64,000 nt of DNA, taken from the NCBI GenBank assembly GCA_022457065.1, contig JAJGBQ010000008.1, forward strand, positions 558,001 to 622,000. The letters are read 5' to 3'. This document shows positions 30,463-40,375 of this stretch, in pieces; the first letter of the stretch is position 1, and every line of letters starts with the position of its first letter. The notes beneath the pieces were generated by a model that had not been told where the DNA came from, did no database searches, and saw only the letters and a program-made list of their open reading frames with translations. This stretch comes from Curvularia sp. ZM96. Taxonomy: Eukaryota > Ascomycota > Dothideomycetes > Pleosporales > Pleosporaceae. The translations under genes were made by a program, and so were the position numbers.

Positions 30463-31072
30463 GTTGTCGACGACTGGTTTTGATGATGGTTTGCTATGTG
30501 CGGGGACTGAGGTATTCAGAAGGAGGTTGGAGGAAAGATGTACTTTTGAGGGATTTTTGATGAACGCTGCACAGCCCAGGTGGGCAGTTGAGGCACAGTC
30601 GTCGCACACTCGGGTGCATCAAGTACTTTCATTGGTGTTACTCATCCCGCTCAAGTGGAGCGGCGAATCAGCGCATGTTCGTCAGAATTGCTTTAGCGCC
30701 AGCCTTGCGCCGATCATCGTAAGGCTAGGATCAGGAAGAGTCTGGCTTTGTCAGGTGACTTAGGCAAGGAACGGTAGATAAATTGTTAGAAGGTCTGTGT
30801 AAATCTGTGTAATTATCTTTATGTTTGTTAAGAATGTCGAGGCCATACAATATTTGTTCCACACATAGTTGACAAGAACCGCGAGAAATTGATATTCAGT
30901 CGACTTCTAAGAATAGTAGCTAGCAAGCGACCGTGCGTCGAAGTGATGGCCGGACGAAGCCTCTCAAGCTTCGTGCCACACATTGAGCCGTTTTGGTATA
31001 GCGCAAGTGTACATTGCAGGCCGCTAATTCTTCTAAAACTGCTGTGTCAGCACGCAAAGTCCTTTCGCGAAA
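30463..31072. other. intergenic, no gene seen
   Basis: No recognisable gene or repeat outside the upstream-open frame of the preceding gene. Confidence 0.45.
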
Positions 31073-31491
31073 GGCTGACGTGATTTGTCCCCAAGGTTTT
31101 GAGATTTGTCCCCAACCGAAGTACCGAAAATGGCAGGCTTTGTGCTTTGCAATGCAACTTTACCGCAACCTCAAGTGTAATTTTCATTTTCAAAGCCAGA
31201 AATGTAATCAACATACTTCAAAGCATCCTCCATCTAAATTTTGTGAGTTTCAATAGCGATAGGAATGAGGTAGATGAAGTTGAAGTCGACGATTTTCTCA
31301 AAAATATCACCAACATTAACGTGCAACCAAACCACAATATAGGCTTGTTTTAGGCTATAAACACACAGAGAGGATTTTCGATGCTTTCAAATAATTTGTA
31401 TGTCAAAACGTTTAATTGCGCTCTTGACAACGTTGAGTTGTGCGGATGTAAAGCATTTCGGTACTTCGGTTGGGGACAAATCTCAGCAGCC
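31073..31491 (+). mobile_element. MULE-type MITE, diverged copy
   Basis: Inverted ends GGCTGACGTGATTTGTCCCC and the complement of GGCTGCTGAGATTTGTCCCC. The interior aligns by eye to 25855-26295 read in reverse (shared CCGAAGTACCGAAAATGGCAG). The flanking 9-mers do not match, so the target duplication has decayed or the ends have changed. Confidence 0.8.
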
Positions 31492-31632
31492 ACCACGTTA
31501 TCAGTAATACACCTTTTTGCACCTTCGACAGGAGAATGGTATTTCTAGCTAGCGACACCGCAACAGCTGGATGTGTAGTATCCGTTACTTGCTTCTCCAG
31601 CTTGTTGTTCCGAGCCTCAAAAATCCATCTAT

Positions 31633-32721
31633 CTAGGTAGCAAATTGTAGCGGAGTAGTAGGAAGATGTGGAATCCTGGAGCGATATCTTGTGAGTACGT
31701 CTTCTTTCGACCCGTCCAGATTGGTTCTATCGATTTGGCCATCTAGAAGGTCTGCACGATACTCTGCGAGAATCGTCTCATATGGGACTCGCGCGCGACG
31801 ATAGCCCTGAAACAGTCAGCAGAACTGAAGCTAGCATTACTGAAGCATACCCACATCTTTCATCAATGCCCATAGCTCGTCTGAACAACAACTCTCTTCG
31901 TCTGTCCATTGGTAAGTCAATATAACGCCGACTTCAGAGAATTTACCGATTGGTCCGTGTCGGGCACAGTTTCTGAGATTTGATAACCCGAATCCAGAAA
32001 TCTCACGGCCAGCTAAGAGGTTTGCCGCGACTACAAACGTTGCGTTATACAAGTATTCTGAAAGTACTCGCTGTAGGAGCTTCTCTTCATCGTTAATGTA
32101 ATGGAAATGCATTGGGTGAAATGAATAAATGCGGAAGCATCTGTGTCCGTTGCCGAGTTGTACGATGTCGTAGTCTCCACTTTTGCTGATTGAAGATGAC
32201 CACTGATCCGAAAGCTGCCCATCAGGTACTGTATCTCGGCATTGACATACAACAATGACCTTAGGACGTAAAATTGCGATTACCGCTTCAAACCCCTGGT
32301 AGGCTCTCTGATTGCTTTGTTCCCGGGTCTCTCCATCTTCGCAGCGCTGGATTTTGGCACTGCGAAAGGGCCTTCGATCTAGTATGATTGTGTTCTCGAC
32401 ATTGCGCTGACCTGCGAAGGCCATTTCCAATGTTTCGTCTACGAGTCGAAGCGTCGGTGAAGCAGCCTTCATTACATCATAGCAATATGTTTCGGCTTTG
32501 TCGGTAGGCTCCAGAAGAACCACGATAAGGTCGCCATATCCAGTCGCCAGGTTTTTCGCATTCTCGCGTGCAAAAGGGCTCGCTCCAAGTTCCAATCCCG
32601 TCCTGTCAAGCTCTTGAAGATGAGCTGTGGTCATTTCGCTACCCTTGACGCCAAGAGCATTTTGAAGGAGAGCAGGTCGAATGTCCTCTAGGAGAGTCCA
32701 ATCGAAGCAAGTAGTAGTCAT
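31633..32721 (-). CDS. hypothetical protein, possible uracil-DNA-glycosylase-like fold
   Basis: CDS complement(join(31633..31806,31855..32721)), 346 residues. I start at ATG 32721 (MTTTCFDWTLLED) because the frame further upstream runs into a dispersed repeat. The 48-bp intron (GTGGGT donor, CTGAC branch, TTTCAG acceptor) joins in phase 0 and adds 57 clean codons. Strands DLIVVLLEPT and LRPKVIVVCQC and a loop FHPMHFHY sit in the order of beta strand 1, the central strand and the H-P loop of the uracil-DNA-glycosylase superfamily. I see no convincing catalytic motif A, so this is a weak fold guess. No intact partner nearby. Confidence 0.55.
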
Positions 32722-32789
32722 TGTTGCTGATGCTGAATTGGCGATCGGTAAGGGTATGTGTGTCGAGGACAAGTATGATGGCCACGGAC

Positions 32790-32900
32790 TGATGTCACAA
32801 GTAACAAGAGAGAATCTCTCTTTGACGGATGGCCGCATGAAAGGACACCATTGGGCGCCACGTCAGAAGGTAATGATCCCCGCGGTGCGATGATCACGTG
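32790..32900 (-). repeat. dispersed repeat R5 (LTR-like fragment)
   Basis: Reads on the minus strand like 41937-42062: CTTGGCGTGA, CCAGTCACGTGATC, GATCATTACCTT, GACGTGGCGCCCAATGGT, TGTTACTTGT in the same order. It overlaps the 5' region of the gene at 31633-32721 and so may supply its promoter. Confidence 0.6.
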
Positions 32901-32924
32901 ACTGGCATCACGCCAAGATCGTGG

Positions 32925-33130
32925 CTCTGTGATGCCTGCTTACTAGCAAGCAGTCGCGCCAATGCGGCACAGCTCGTATCGTGCGCTAAGCCGACGGATC
33001 CTTCAAAATGCTTACGGTCAGGATCGAGTCCCATCGCGATTAGTCTCGCCTGCGGCGCGGGACGGTCGCACCAGCCTCGCGGCATGGTTTCGGCCGCTTC
33101 TGCACACAATCGCTGCTGTTCTTGTAGCCA
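32925..33130 (-). repeat. dispersed repeat R3, inverted partial copy
   Basis: Minus-strand match to 8190-8400: AGCAGCGATTG, GACTCGATCCTGACCGTAAG, CATTTTGAAGGATC, ACTGCTTGCTAGTAAGCA. Open frames across it are artefacts of the repeat. Confidence 0.6.
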
Positions 33131-33715
33131 TCGCATATATGAAACAGTTCGCAGCCATATTCTATCCTTGAGCGGATGGTCATCGCGGTGGCTATGATGC
33201 CAACCGTGAACACCTCGTCGCCCGTCAAGTCAGCCAAATTTCCAAACCTTCTACTCTACTGACATTGGCTAAAATGATTGCCAACGGCGCGGGTAGTTCG
33301 ACTTTGCGAATGGAGGCAAAGTCACATTTCAAACAGTTGGGGAGACGGCGCGACATGATGCAAAGTACCCGCTCTTCTCACAAGGCCAATAGATGGTACT
33401 AGTTCAACCAAGCTCCGAAATCGCCCTTCTATCGGAATCGAGTGATGACAGGACAGCGGATGCTCGAGAGGCGCATCCCGCAGCGATACTGTGTTACAGG
33501 AATGTTGGTGTGCCATCGGATTCTACCAATATTAAAGTAATTAGTTATTAGGGTTAGGCCTCCATGTAACAGCGCACGCTAAGCTACACCGTCTCGCTAA
33601 GCCATGGAATAACCCCGCCTTCGCTCAGCTGGTCCTACACTATCGTTTCTCTCACCTTCGCCTCCCCTCCACTACCAGTCACACTTCTATCAATCCCCAT
33701 AAACCGCCATTTTCA

Positions 33716-34279
33716 ATGTCGAGAACACCGCTCCTGCCCTCCTATGACTCCGCGACGCAGCGTGCGCCCTACGAGAGGGAGGAAGCCTTGGCACATCTCG
33801 GAGCAGAATTCCGAAGCCGAACAACCCTAGATGTGCTCTGTATGATAGTATTCCCAGGGACTGCTATCACAGCTACCGTGTGGGCGACTCGTAGCGGGAC
33901 AGCCGCGCCTAAGGTAAGCTAAATAACCAGCTTGCACTGGCGCTTAGATCTAATATCCTTCTAGGTACCGCTTGACACGGTCCCTACACTCCCCTACTTC
34001 GCCTCTCTTTTCCTTGTTCTCTCATTCAGCCTCTGGGCTGGTTATCTGATATCGATCGCATATGACGCGGCCCGTGTTCCGCGTTTGCTGCGCCAGATCG
34101 TGGTTGGGGTGTCTAGTGGAGGGAAGCTAGCGCTAGCGGTAGTGCACGGGCTTATTTGGGTGGGGTATAGGCAGTTCTTTGCGGAGTGGCGACAGCCAAA
34201 TTGGGTTATTGTGTTTCTGGCGGTGCAGTCTTGGTGGGATGTCTTGCTTTTTGTGGTTTGTTGGTATTTGTTAAGTTAG
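33716..34279 (+). CDS. small four-span membrane protein
   Basis: CDS join(33716..33913,33965..34279), 170 residues; a 51-bp intron with GTAAGC donor and TTCTAG acceptor, phase 0. Hydrophobic segments: about 40-60 (LDVLCMIVFPGTAITATVW), 76-100 (YFASLFLVLSFSLWAGYLIS), 118-135 (LALAVVHGLIWVGYRQF) and 145-168 (WVIVFLAVQSWWDVLLFVVC). The N-terminus is soluble and Arg/Glu-rich. No family recognised. Start chosen as the first ATG after a pyrimidine-rich leader. Confidence 0.6.
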
Positions 34280-34570
34280 GGGTTACAGGAGGTTAGGTAT
34301 TGTCGGCCCGTATCCGACTTCGTTAAAGGGACAAGTTCGTGTAACTATACTGTAGCTAGTTAACTATCCATGCCAAGGCTTAGCTTATGACTAAGCGAAG
34401 TCAGCTGCGCTGACACTCGCCTGCGGCGAGTGCCGACGCTCAATACGATATTACCTTCAATACGATATTTTTTTACAACTCTATCTAGCTTCAGGGCTTT
34501 ACAGAATCGTAGGAGTGCTCGATAAGAGCCAGAATTATGCCGAACAGAATAGAAACCTCCATTCACAGAT

Positions 34571-35350
34571 AGCGATGCTAACCTGATATGGCTATTGCGA
34601 CAGCTCACGTTCGCAAATAGTCGAATACAGATAAGCTCACTGCCCGAGCAGTTGATAGGGCTTAGCGTCAGCGCCAATTCGTCAGCGCACACGCACACTA
34701 GGAGGATGATCCTCTCGCGTGAGCCATCTTGTAGCGTGGCTGTAAGTACATAATTTTCTTCTCCTACACTCACTTATTATGTAAACGGCAAGTAATAATT
34801 ACTAGTACACTCTCATGCACTTGCAGCTTCCGGTTTCTGTAAGCAGGCGAGTTTTGATCTTATGCTAAGCCTCTCTCGTTTAATGATGGCCTTACCTGAA
34901 TAGTGCTAGCTCTTGTCAGCAATGCCATGAGTCAATCTTCTCCACAATACTCGGGCCAATCAAAGTGAGATATCTATGGAGTCTAAGCGACTTCTGAGCA
35001 AGCGTATACTGGGCGAATCGATGACCCGTGCGAGATGACAACTGAGCCGCGTGTGCAAAGCGGAAGCTGCAAGTGCATGAGAGTGTATGTATAACATTAG
35101 TTATGTATGTAATGGTCAATAGCAGCAATTGCAGTGTAGAAGCGGTCGAACCCGGGCGGTAAGGCTGCTTCGACCATCCCGCGCCAGAAGCGAGGCTGAG
35201 CGCGACATGGCTCGGTCGCGGCCGTAAGCAGTTTGAAGGGTACGTCAGCTCGGCGCGACTGTTTACCGGTAAACAGCTTACGCTTTCTAACCGACGGATC
35301 CTAAGCGGACTCCCTAATACGACGTAGTGCAAACAAAGGTAGGCTAGTTT
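34571..35350 (+). repeat. dispersed repeat R3, copy split by a MITE
   Basis: The two halves (34571-34805 and 35088-35350) correspond to a continuous R3 copy at 7972-8443, with a family 2 MITE in between. Confidence 0.65.
34808..35085. mobile_element. MITE family 2 inside repeat R3
   Basis: A 278-bp element with ends CACTCTCATGCACTTGCAGC and its complement, bounded by TA at 34806-34807 and 35086-35087. Confidence 0.85.
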
Positions 35351-35699
35351 ACTGCACACAATCTTGGGTATACGTAGTAGCGAGTAACTTGACTATTGAG
35401 TAAGTCGTTGAGAAACGTAGGAAGTTAGAGACGAGACAACAGAATGCGCGGTTGCACAGCGGTTTGGCTGTATGTGGCTTAGTGTTACCATCCCGTGACG
35501 TTCGTCTACCTCTTCCCCGCTTGCCTTCAGAAATCAAGTCATTTTCTCTCTGCTTCATTCAAATATCTTGTTCGACGGTACAATCTATCAATTCAGGAGT
35601 CTGGACAGCTGACACTCTTATATGGCAGATACCAGCAGCAACTACAACCCACGGGGTCACCGCAATGTAGGCCGCGGCCGTAGTAGTGCAACAAACGAA

Positions 35700-35762
35700 A
35701 GCCCTATCCTCAATCCCTATCCTCAATCCCTATCCTATCCTCAATCCCTATCCTCAATCCCT
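35700..35762. repeat. tandem repeat, unit TATCCTCAATCCC
   Basis: Four to five copies of a 13-bp unit, one of them shortened, directly visible. Confidence 0.85.
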
Positions 35763-36034
35763 GACGGAACAATAGCTGGTTCCGGCTATTGTTCCATTAG
35801 GGTTGCTGAATTTCCCAGCTATTGTTCTATCCTAACCAATATGAGGCGCGATTCACCCCCCGAATCGTGCCGAAATAGGCTTAGCGTTAGGGTTGACTTA
35901 ACCCCAAGTGCATTTGGATATGGGCCCCAGAGGGTGTCAAAGCATAGTAGGCAACTAGAAAAGACTTTTGTAGTCTCTCTAGTAGTCGCGCGAAACTCGC
36001 AGCTCAGTATATATAAGTGTATAAGGTAGTCGCT

Positions 36035-36100
36035 GCAGATAGGGTTAGGGCTAGGGCTTAACCCCAAGCTAACCCCAAGTTTAGGGTTACGCACACTACG
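36035..36100. repeat. telomere-like degenerate repeats
   Basis: Runs of GGGTTAGGGCTAGGG followed by TTAACCCCAAGC-type repeats, resembling degenerate TTAGGG arrays. Similar pieces occur at about 35880-35900 and 38010-38040. Confidence 0.6.
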
Positions 36101-36239
36101 AGCACTTTCTAGCAATACACTATAACTATAGCAGTTTAGAGAAAATATAGCATATTAGAGAGAAAGATATCTCAAGCAGCTATCCGTGCCAAGATCAAGG
36201 TAGGTAAGAGAAAGGGGGCTTTTGAAGAGGGCAACTGTT

Positions 36240-36480
36240 GCCCCATGTCAACTCCCCCCACCATTACTTTTTCCCCATAGCAGCACGACAGGATAAGAGA
36301 ACGACGCCAGATGGGGGTTATCTTGGAAAGTTTTCTAGATACCCCCCAGTATCTCTCTTTCTCCCCCCCCCCCCCCAACTATTGCTCTCTCCCCAATAGC
36401 AGCCCAACATAATAACAGAATAACGGCAGATAGGGGTATGTTAAAAAGTTTTGCAGATACCCCCCAGGTATCTTTCTTTT
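36240..36480. repeat. tandem duplication of about 115-120 bp with a poly-C tract
   Basis: Two successive units each contain CCCCATAGCAGC or CCCAATAGCAGCCC, then a CGGCAGAT- or CGCCAGAT-like block, then AGATACCCCCCAG(G)TATCT. A run of about 14 C lies at the join (36362-36376). Confidence 0.65.
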
Positions 36481-36723
36481 CTATCTTCTATCTTCTACGA
36501 GTTATTGCGTGAGATTTAGACAAAGGCTTGGCCCCAGCAACGCCGTTGCTAAGAGAACCGGGGTAACGTCGGATTACTGGTTGCATTAGCACAACAGCAA
36601 ACATGCAAAGTAGCGAGTTTATTTACACCACTCTATCTACTACACTTCTATCTAGTGTTTAATCTAGTTGCGCATACTTTGTTTGTTTATCTAGCGAGAC
36701 TTGAGTACAAACACAAGCGTCTT

Positions 36724-37902
36724 ATGGAGCTACCCGTCTGGGACACTCGCGTGCAGAACGCAGAGAGTAGTAATAGTAGCCCGCGCGCGCGCAGCACAAC
36801 AGTAGTCTCAGTAGACAACTGCGACGATATTTTCTGCTTCTTGGAAGACTTTGGCGTTCTTGTTTGCAAGCAGCACGGCAGCGGTGTAGTAAATCTCGAC
36901 AAGCATCTATCTAAGCAGCATGCAACGCCCGCTACCGTGCGAAAAGAGATTATACAACGCTTTGCGCACTGCGAGAGGAAAGACCCGAAGGATATTGAGC
37001 TTCCCGAGCAGCCAGCTCAGCCGATTGAAGAGCTAGGGACGCCGCTGGATGGATTTGGCTGCAAAACATGCGAATTTCTCACTATCCACATTAATATCTT
37101 GCGCATGCATTTGAAAAAAAATCACCAGCAGGCTTGGAAGGGAGAGAAGAGTGCGCTCTTTGATTCTGTCAAAGTTCAGACGTTTTTTAAAAGTGGTGGG
37201 CTGCAGAAATATTTTTTAGTTGATTTGGGTGTTGGGGAAAATGGAGAAAAATTAGATCAAGATGAGATTGTTCAGCGTCAACTAAGCGGATGGCAAAACG
37301 TGCGACAACAACTAGAAGAGGATATGCAAACTATGGCAGAGACTGCAAAGATTGATAAAACAGGCTGGTTTAAGAGAACTGGGTGGTTGACGTTTCTAGA
37401 AGGCCGAAATCTGGCGCATCTTGGCTATCAAGCCCGCTTGCCCGACCGCAACGAAGCAAAGCTGCGGCTAGTCGCTAGACTGACAGAAGAGCTGATTGAA
37501 AGAGCTGTGCGTGGCTTAGCAACGCTCTGGCTGGAGACGCGGCGCTGGCTTCGTAGTGCGCAGCAGACTGTGATTGATCAACGACCACTGGCGCGACTGC
37601 AGAACCCCGAGAGTCAGGCCACGTACACTAGCTATATGATCCGATTTGTCTGCTTCTATCTACGGATTATTGCAGACGAAGAGCGTCGGGTGGATACATT
37701 TCTACACATTATGCCAAACGGAACTATGGTCGAAAGGGAATTATGGTCGGATAGCGCGTTTTACCCCTGTCCATCTACCCACCAGTTCGCAGTAGCAAAT
37801 ACCGTCAGAACAATCATCAAAATAGATGCAACTTCTCTCATAGATGCAAAAAACGTACACGTATTTAACAAAGTACTTTTTATGATTATGCAGTTAGAAT
37901 AG
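36724..37902 (+). CDS. OrsD-type C2H2 zinc-finger protein (truncated helicase-associated family)
   Basis: 392 residues from ATG 36724; the frame is open 23 codons further upstream but from GTG. An OrsD/DUF3505-like region at about 30-140 has two finger-like segments: LEDFGVLVCKQHG...HLSKQH and GFGCKTCEF...MHLKKNH. The following RTGWLTFLEGRNLAHLGYQ and a long helical part are typical of proteins in which this domain precedes a RecQ-type, telomere-linked helicase in fungi. No helicase motif follows here, so it may be a truncated copy. It is embedded in telomere-like and tandem repeats, in keeping with a subtelomeric origin. Confidence 0.6.
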   Translation: MELPVWDTRVQNAESSNSSPRARSTTVVSVDNCDDIFCFLEDFGVLVCKQHGSGVVNLDKHLSKQHATPATVRKEIIQRFAHCERKDPKDIELPEQPAQPIEELGTPLDGFGCKTCEFLTIHINILRMHLKKNHQQAWKGEKSALFDSVKVQTFFKSGGLQKYFLVDLGVGENGEKLDQDEIVQRQLSGWQNVRQQLEEDMQTMAETAKIDKTGWFKRTGWLTFLEGRNLAHLGYQARLPDRNEAKLRLVARLTEELIERAVRGLATLWLETRRWLRSAQQTVIDQRPLARLQNPESQATYTSYMIRFVCFYLRIIADEERRVDTFLHIMPNGTMVERELWSDSAFYPCPSTHQFAVANTVRTIIKIDATSLIDAKNVHVFNKVLFMIMQLE

Positions 37903-39048
37903 CGGGAGTAATAGGATAAAGTGTAGTAGAGAGTTCGTGTTCGTGGGTATGGCCCGTGCCAACTTAGGGTTGCGCTGCGAGTTGTGCTTTGGGCTGCGCT
38001 TAGGGCTTTACCTCAAGTCAACCCTAGGTTAGGGTTACCGCTGTCGTGTAAGGGGCTACGCTCCGTGGAGCAAACGCTTGGTATACAAGAGGTTGTATTT
38101 GATAGAGAGCTAGCTACTACTTCGTACAGGATAAATATTATAATCGGTGGTGATCAGCAGTTATCAGAGTATGATCAGTGCGCGTTGTCTGATCAACGGC
38201 GCGATCAGTGGACGTTGTCTGATCCCCAATCAGATATGAAGGTTCCAGGTGTATAGTCGAACACCTGGATTCTGTGGGCGTCCCGAGATCCCATCGAGGA
38301 GTAATCCCAAGGGCGATCAGCCCGTTACATGTCGTAGCGTATAGGATCACCAAGAAAGTCTTTTTTTAGTCACCCCATTAGTTAACTCGTTAGACTACAG
38401 TTATATACAGTTACTAAGGAGGACTTTTTCCAACCCCTCTATTAATAGCTGGAAACCCCTAGCTTGGGGTATATGGGTGGTCGCTGCATAATAAGGGGTA
38501 GGGAACCAAAGGAGGGACTTTTGAAGAAGGGCAACAGTTGCCCTCGCTGAAAGCCTCTCCCCCGTTATCCTCTTAGCCTCCTGAATGTTCTGCCATATGA
38601 TCTTTCCTAATCTAACTTACCTTGTCTTACCTGCACATGCGCACCTACATGCGTACGCGTAACGCGTTCACTCTTCTATACTGTCTTCTTCCACACACTT
38701 TTCCCTTAACTTAGTAGATACATCTTCTTTTATTATGGATGCAACCTATACTGATCTACTGAACTCGTTAATTGACTACCTTCCTAAATACAAGCTTATT
38801 GTATGTCGATTACATCGCACTTGCGTTTTACCCTGCCATCTCTAAACCCATCTATATGAACACCACAACTCAAGTAGCGCGACCTGCCGAGCTCTCTTAT
38901 GGATTTTAACGACACACCTTATGTAAGTCCAGAAGTACCATGTATAGTCACGCGGTTACCTACTGACTAATAACGCTGTATTTGAACTTGCTCTTTGCAT
39001 TACATACAATAGAACACACAAGACTTCTTACACACTCAACTGCTTACA
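37903..39048. repeat. repeat-rich spacer
   Basis: Contains telomere-like pieces near 38010-38040. A short duplicated unit GATCAGTG..CGTTGTCTGATC lies at 38177-38222. A block GGGCAAC(A/T)GTTGCCC at about 38535 is also present at about 36226, on the other side of the zinc-finger gene. The segment GTAAGGGGCTA(C/G)GCTC at 38047 recurs at 41270. No gene seen. Confidence 0.55.
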
Positions 39049-40375
39049 CTATACTTTACGACTACAGTTCTCTCTATCCTCAATATCTTCTCTATACTCA
39101 GATCTTACGGCCATCGTCACTGTCCTAAGAATACCCTCTTCAGAATTATCGTCCATACAGTTATCCTCGGGAACCTCCGAGGTTGTTACCATTGTCACAA
39201 CGCCCTGATGCTGATCTTGCTTATGATGAGATGTGGGCCAATTAGTGCTTGCGGTCTCATCGTGAGCATCCACTTTCGTACTAGAGTAGGTGCTATTTTG
39301 TTGCGGTATTCGAGATCCAACGGGGGAACGGTTCGTGATATGGGTGCCGTTCAGTGTATGGTTTCCTTCAGCATACTGTCCGTCACGTTTGTTAGAACTA
39401 TTGCGCACAACTTTCGAGATCAGAACCGCCATCGAAAGTTCGATATTAAGTTTGAGGATGTAAGCAACAGGGGCAAATTGAACATAACTGAGGAATGATG
39501 TTAATTTTGAGTTCGGCGCAAAAGATAAATGTCAATGAAACTAGAATACAGGCATGAGAGAAGGGGGTTATGAATAGTGGGAGAGAAAACGTACCTGTAG
39601 CCGTCCGGCAAGCTCAATAGTCCCAAAAGCAATACATCCATGGACGTGGAAACGAGCACAATTGCTGTATTGAACCGGAAAAGTCGCATATACTTCGTTA
39701 ATCCGTTGGCGATAAGTCGGTATCGTACTAGGTACAGGAAATATATGTTGAGTGCCAAATCAACGATAAGGAAGAAAGACTTCTCGACCCGTTCCCAGAC
39801 GAGATTTACAGCAATGAAAGTTGGGCCTACTTTCATGTGCGCAGGAATCCAAATGCAACCAACACAGATGTTGACAATGCCAATGATTATAAAAAGAACC
39901 CATTTGAGCAACCGGGCTTTCTTTTTGTCGACCATAATCAAACTGACACGATTGGCAATGATCAGCGGAAAAAGTTGTGTTTGTAACGCCCATAATATTA
40001 CTATGTTTTGTGAAGGTCAGCCAATGTTAATCAGACTTTTGAGAGTCCTTTGGGTGTACGACCTACCAGTACCGAGATAGAAGCAAAAACTTATAAATAA
40101 TAGTCAATTGAGGCTCTTGAAAGTGAAAAAATGTACGGCATCTGTCACATAACAATTGAAGAGACGGACCTTGGCGGGATAATTCCACATAGGTACAAAT
40201 ACGTCATAACAGCAAATATGAGATTCACTATCGTGTCTATCCATATCATGTAGAGGTAGGCGTTGTGTAAGGTCCGCGTGCGTTGCCATATGCTCCAAGT
40301 CTGTTGTAATGCTTTCCCTGCAGTAGGCAAAAACAACCCCAAAAAGACGCCAAAGAAGATTGAGTAGATTTCCAT
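39049..40375 (-). CDS. multi-spanning fungal membrane protein
   Basis: CDS complement(join(39049..39487,39595..40000,40067..40089,40170..40375)), 357 residues. It has three introns (80, 66 and 107 bp) and one very short 23-bp exon that restores the SFCFYLGTV sequence. Start at ATG 40375 (MEIYSIFFGVFLG). About seven hydrophobic segments occupy residues 1-240, including WIDTIVNLIFAVMTYLYL, WVLFIIIGIVNICVGCIW, FFLIVDLALNIYFLYLV and VSTSMDVLLLGLLSL; then YVQFAPVAYILKLNIELSMA and a hydrophilic tail of about 125 residues. This order is common in uncharacterised ascomycete integral membrane proteins. Plasma or endomembrane location is inferred. Gene structure is complete. Confidence 0.75.

Noticed and set aside
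34360..34773. 137-codon minus-strand frame as a gene
   Set aside because: It lies largely in repeat R3 and has no domain.
35700..35762. CRISPR-like array
   Set aside because: Short direct tandem repeats without spacers in a eukaryotic genome; a simple minisatellite.
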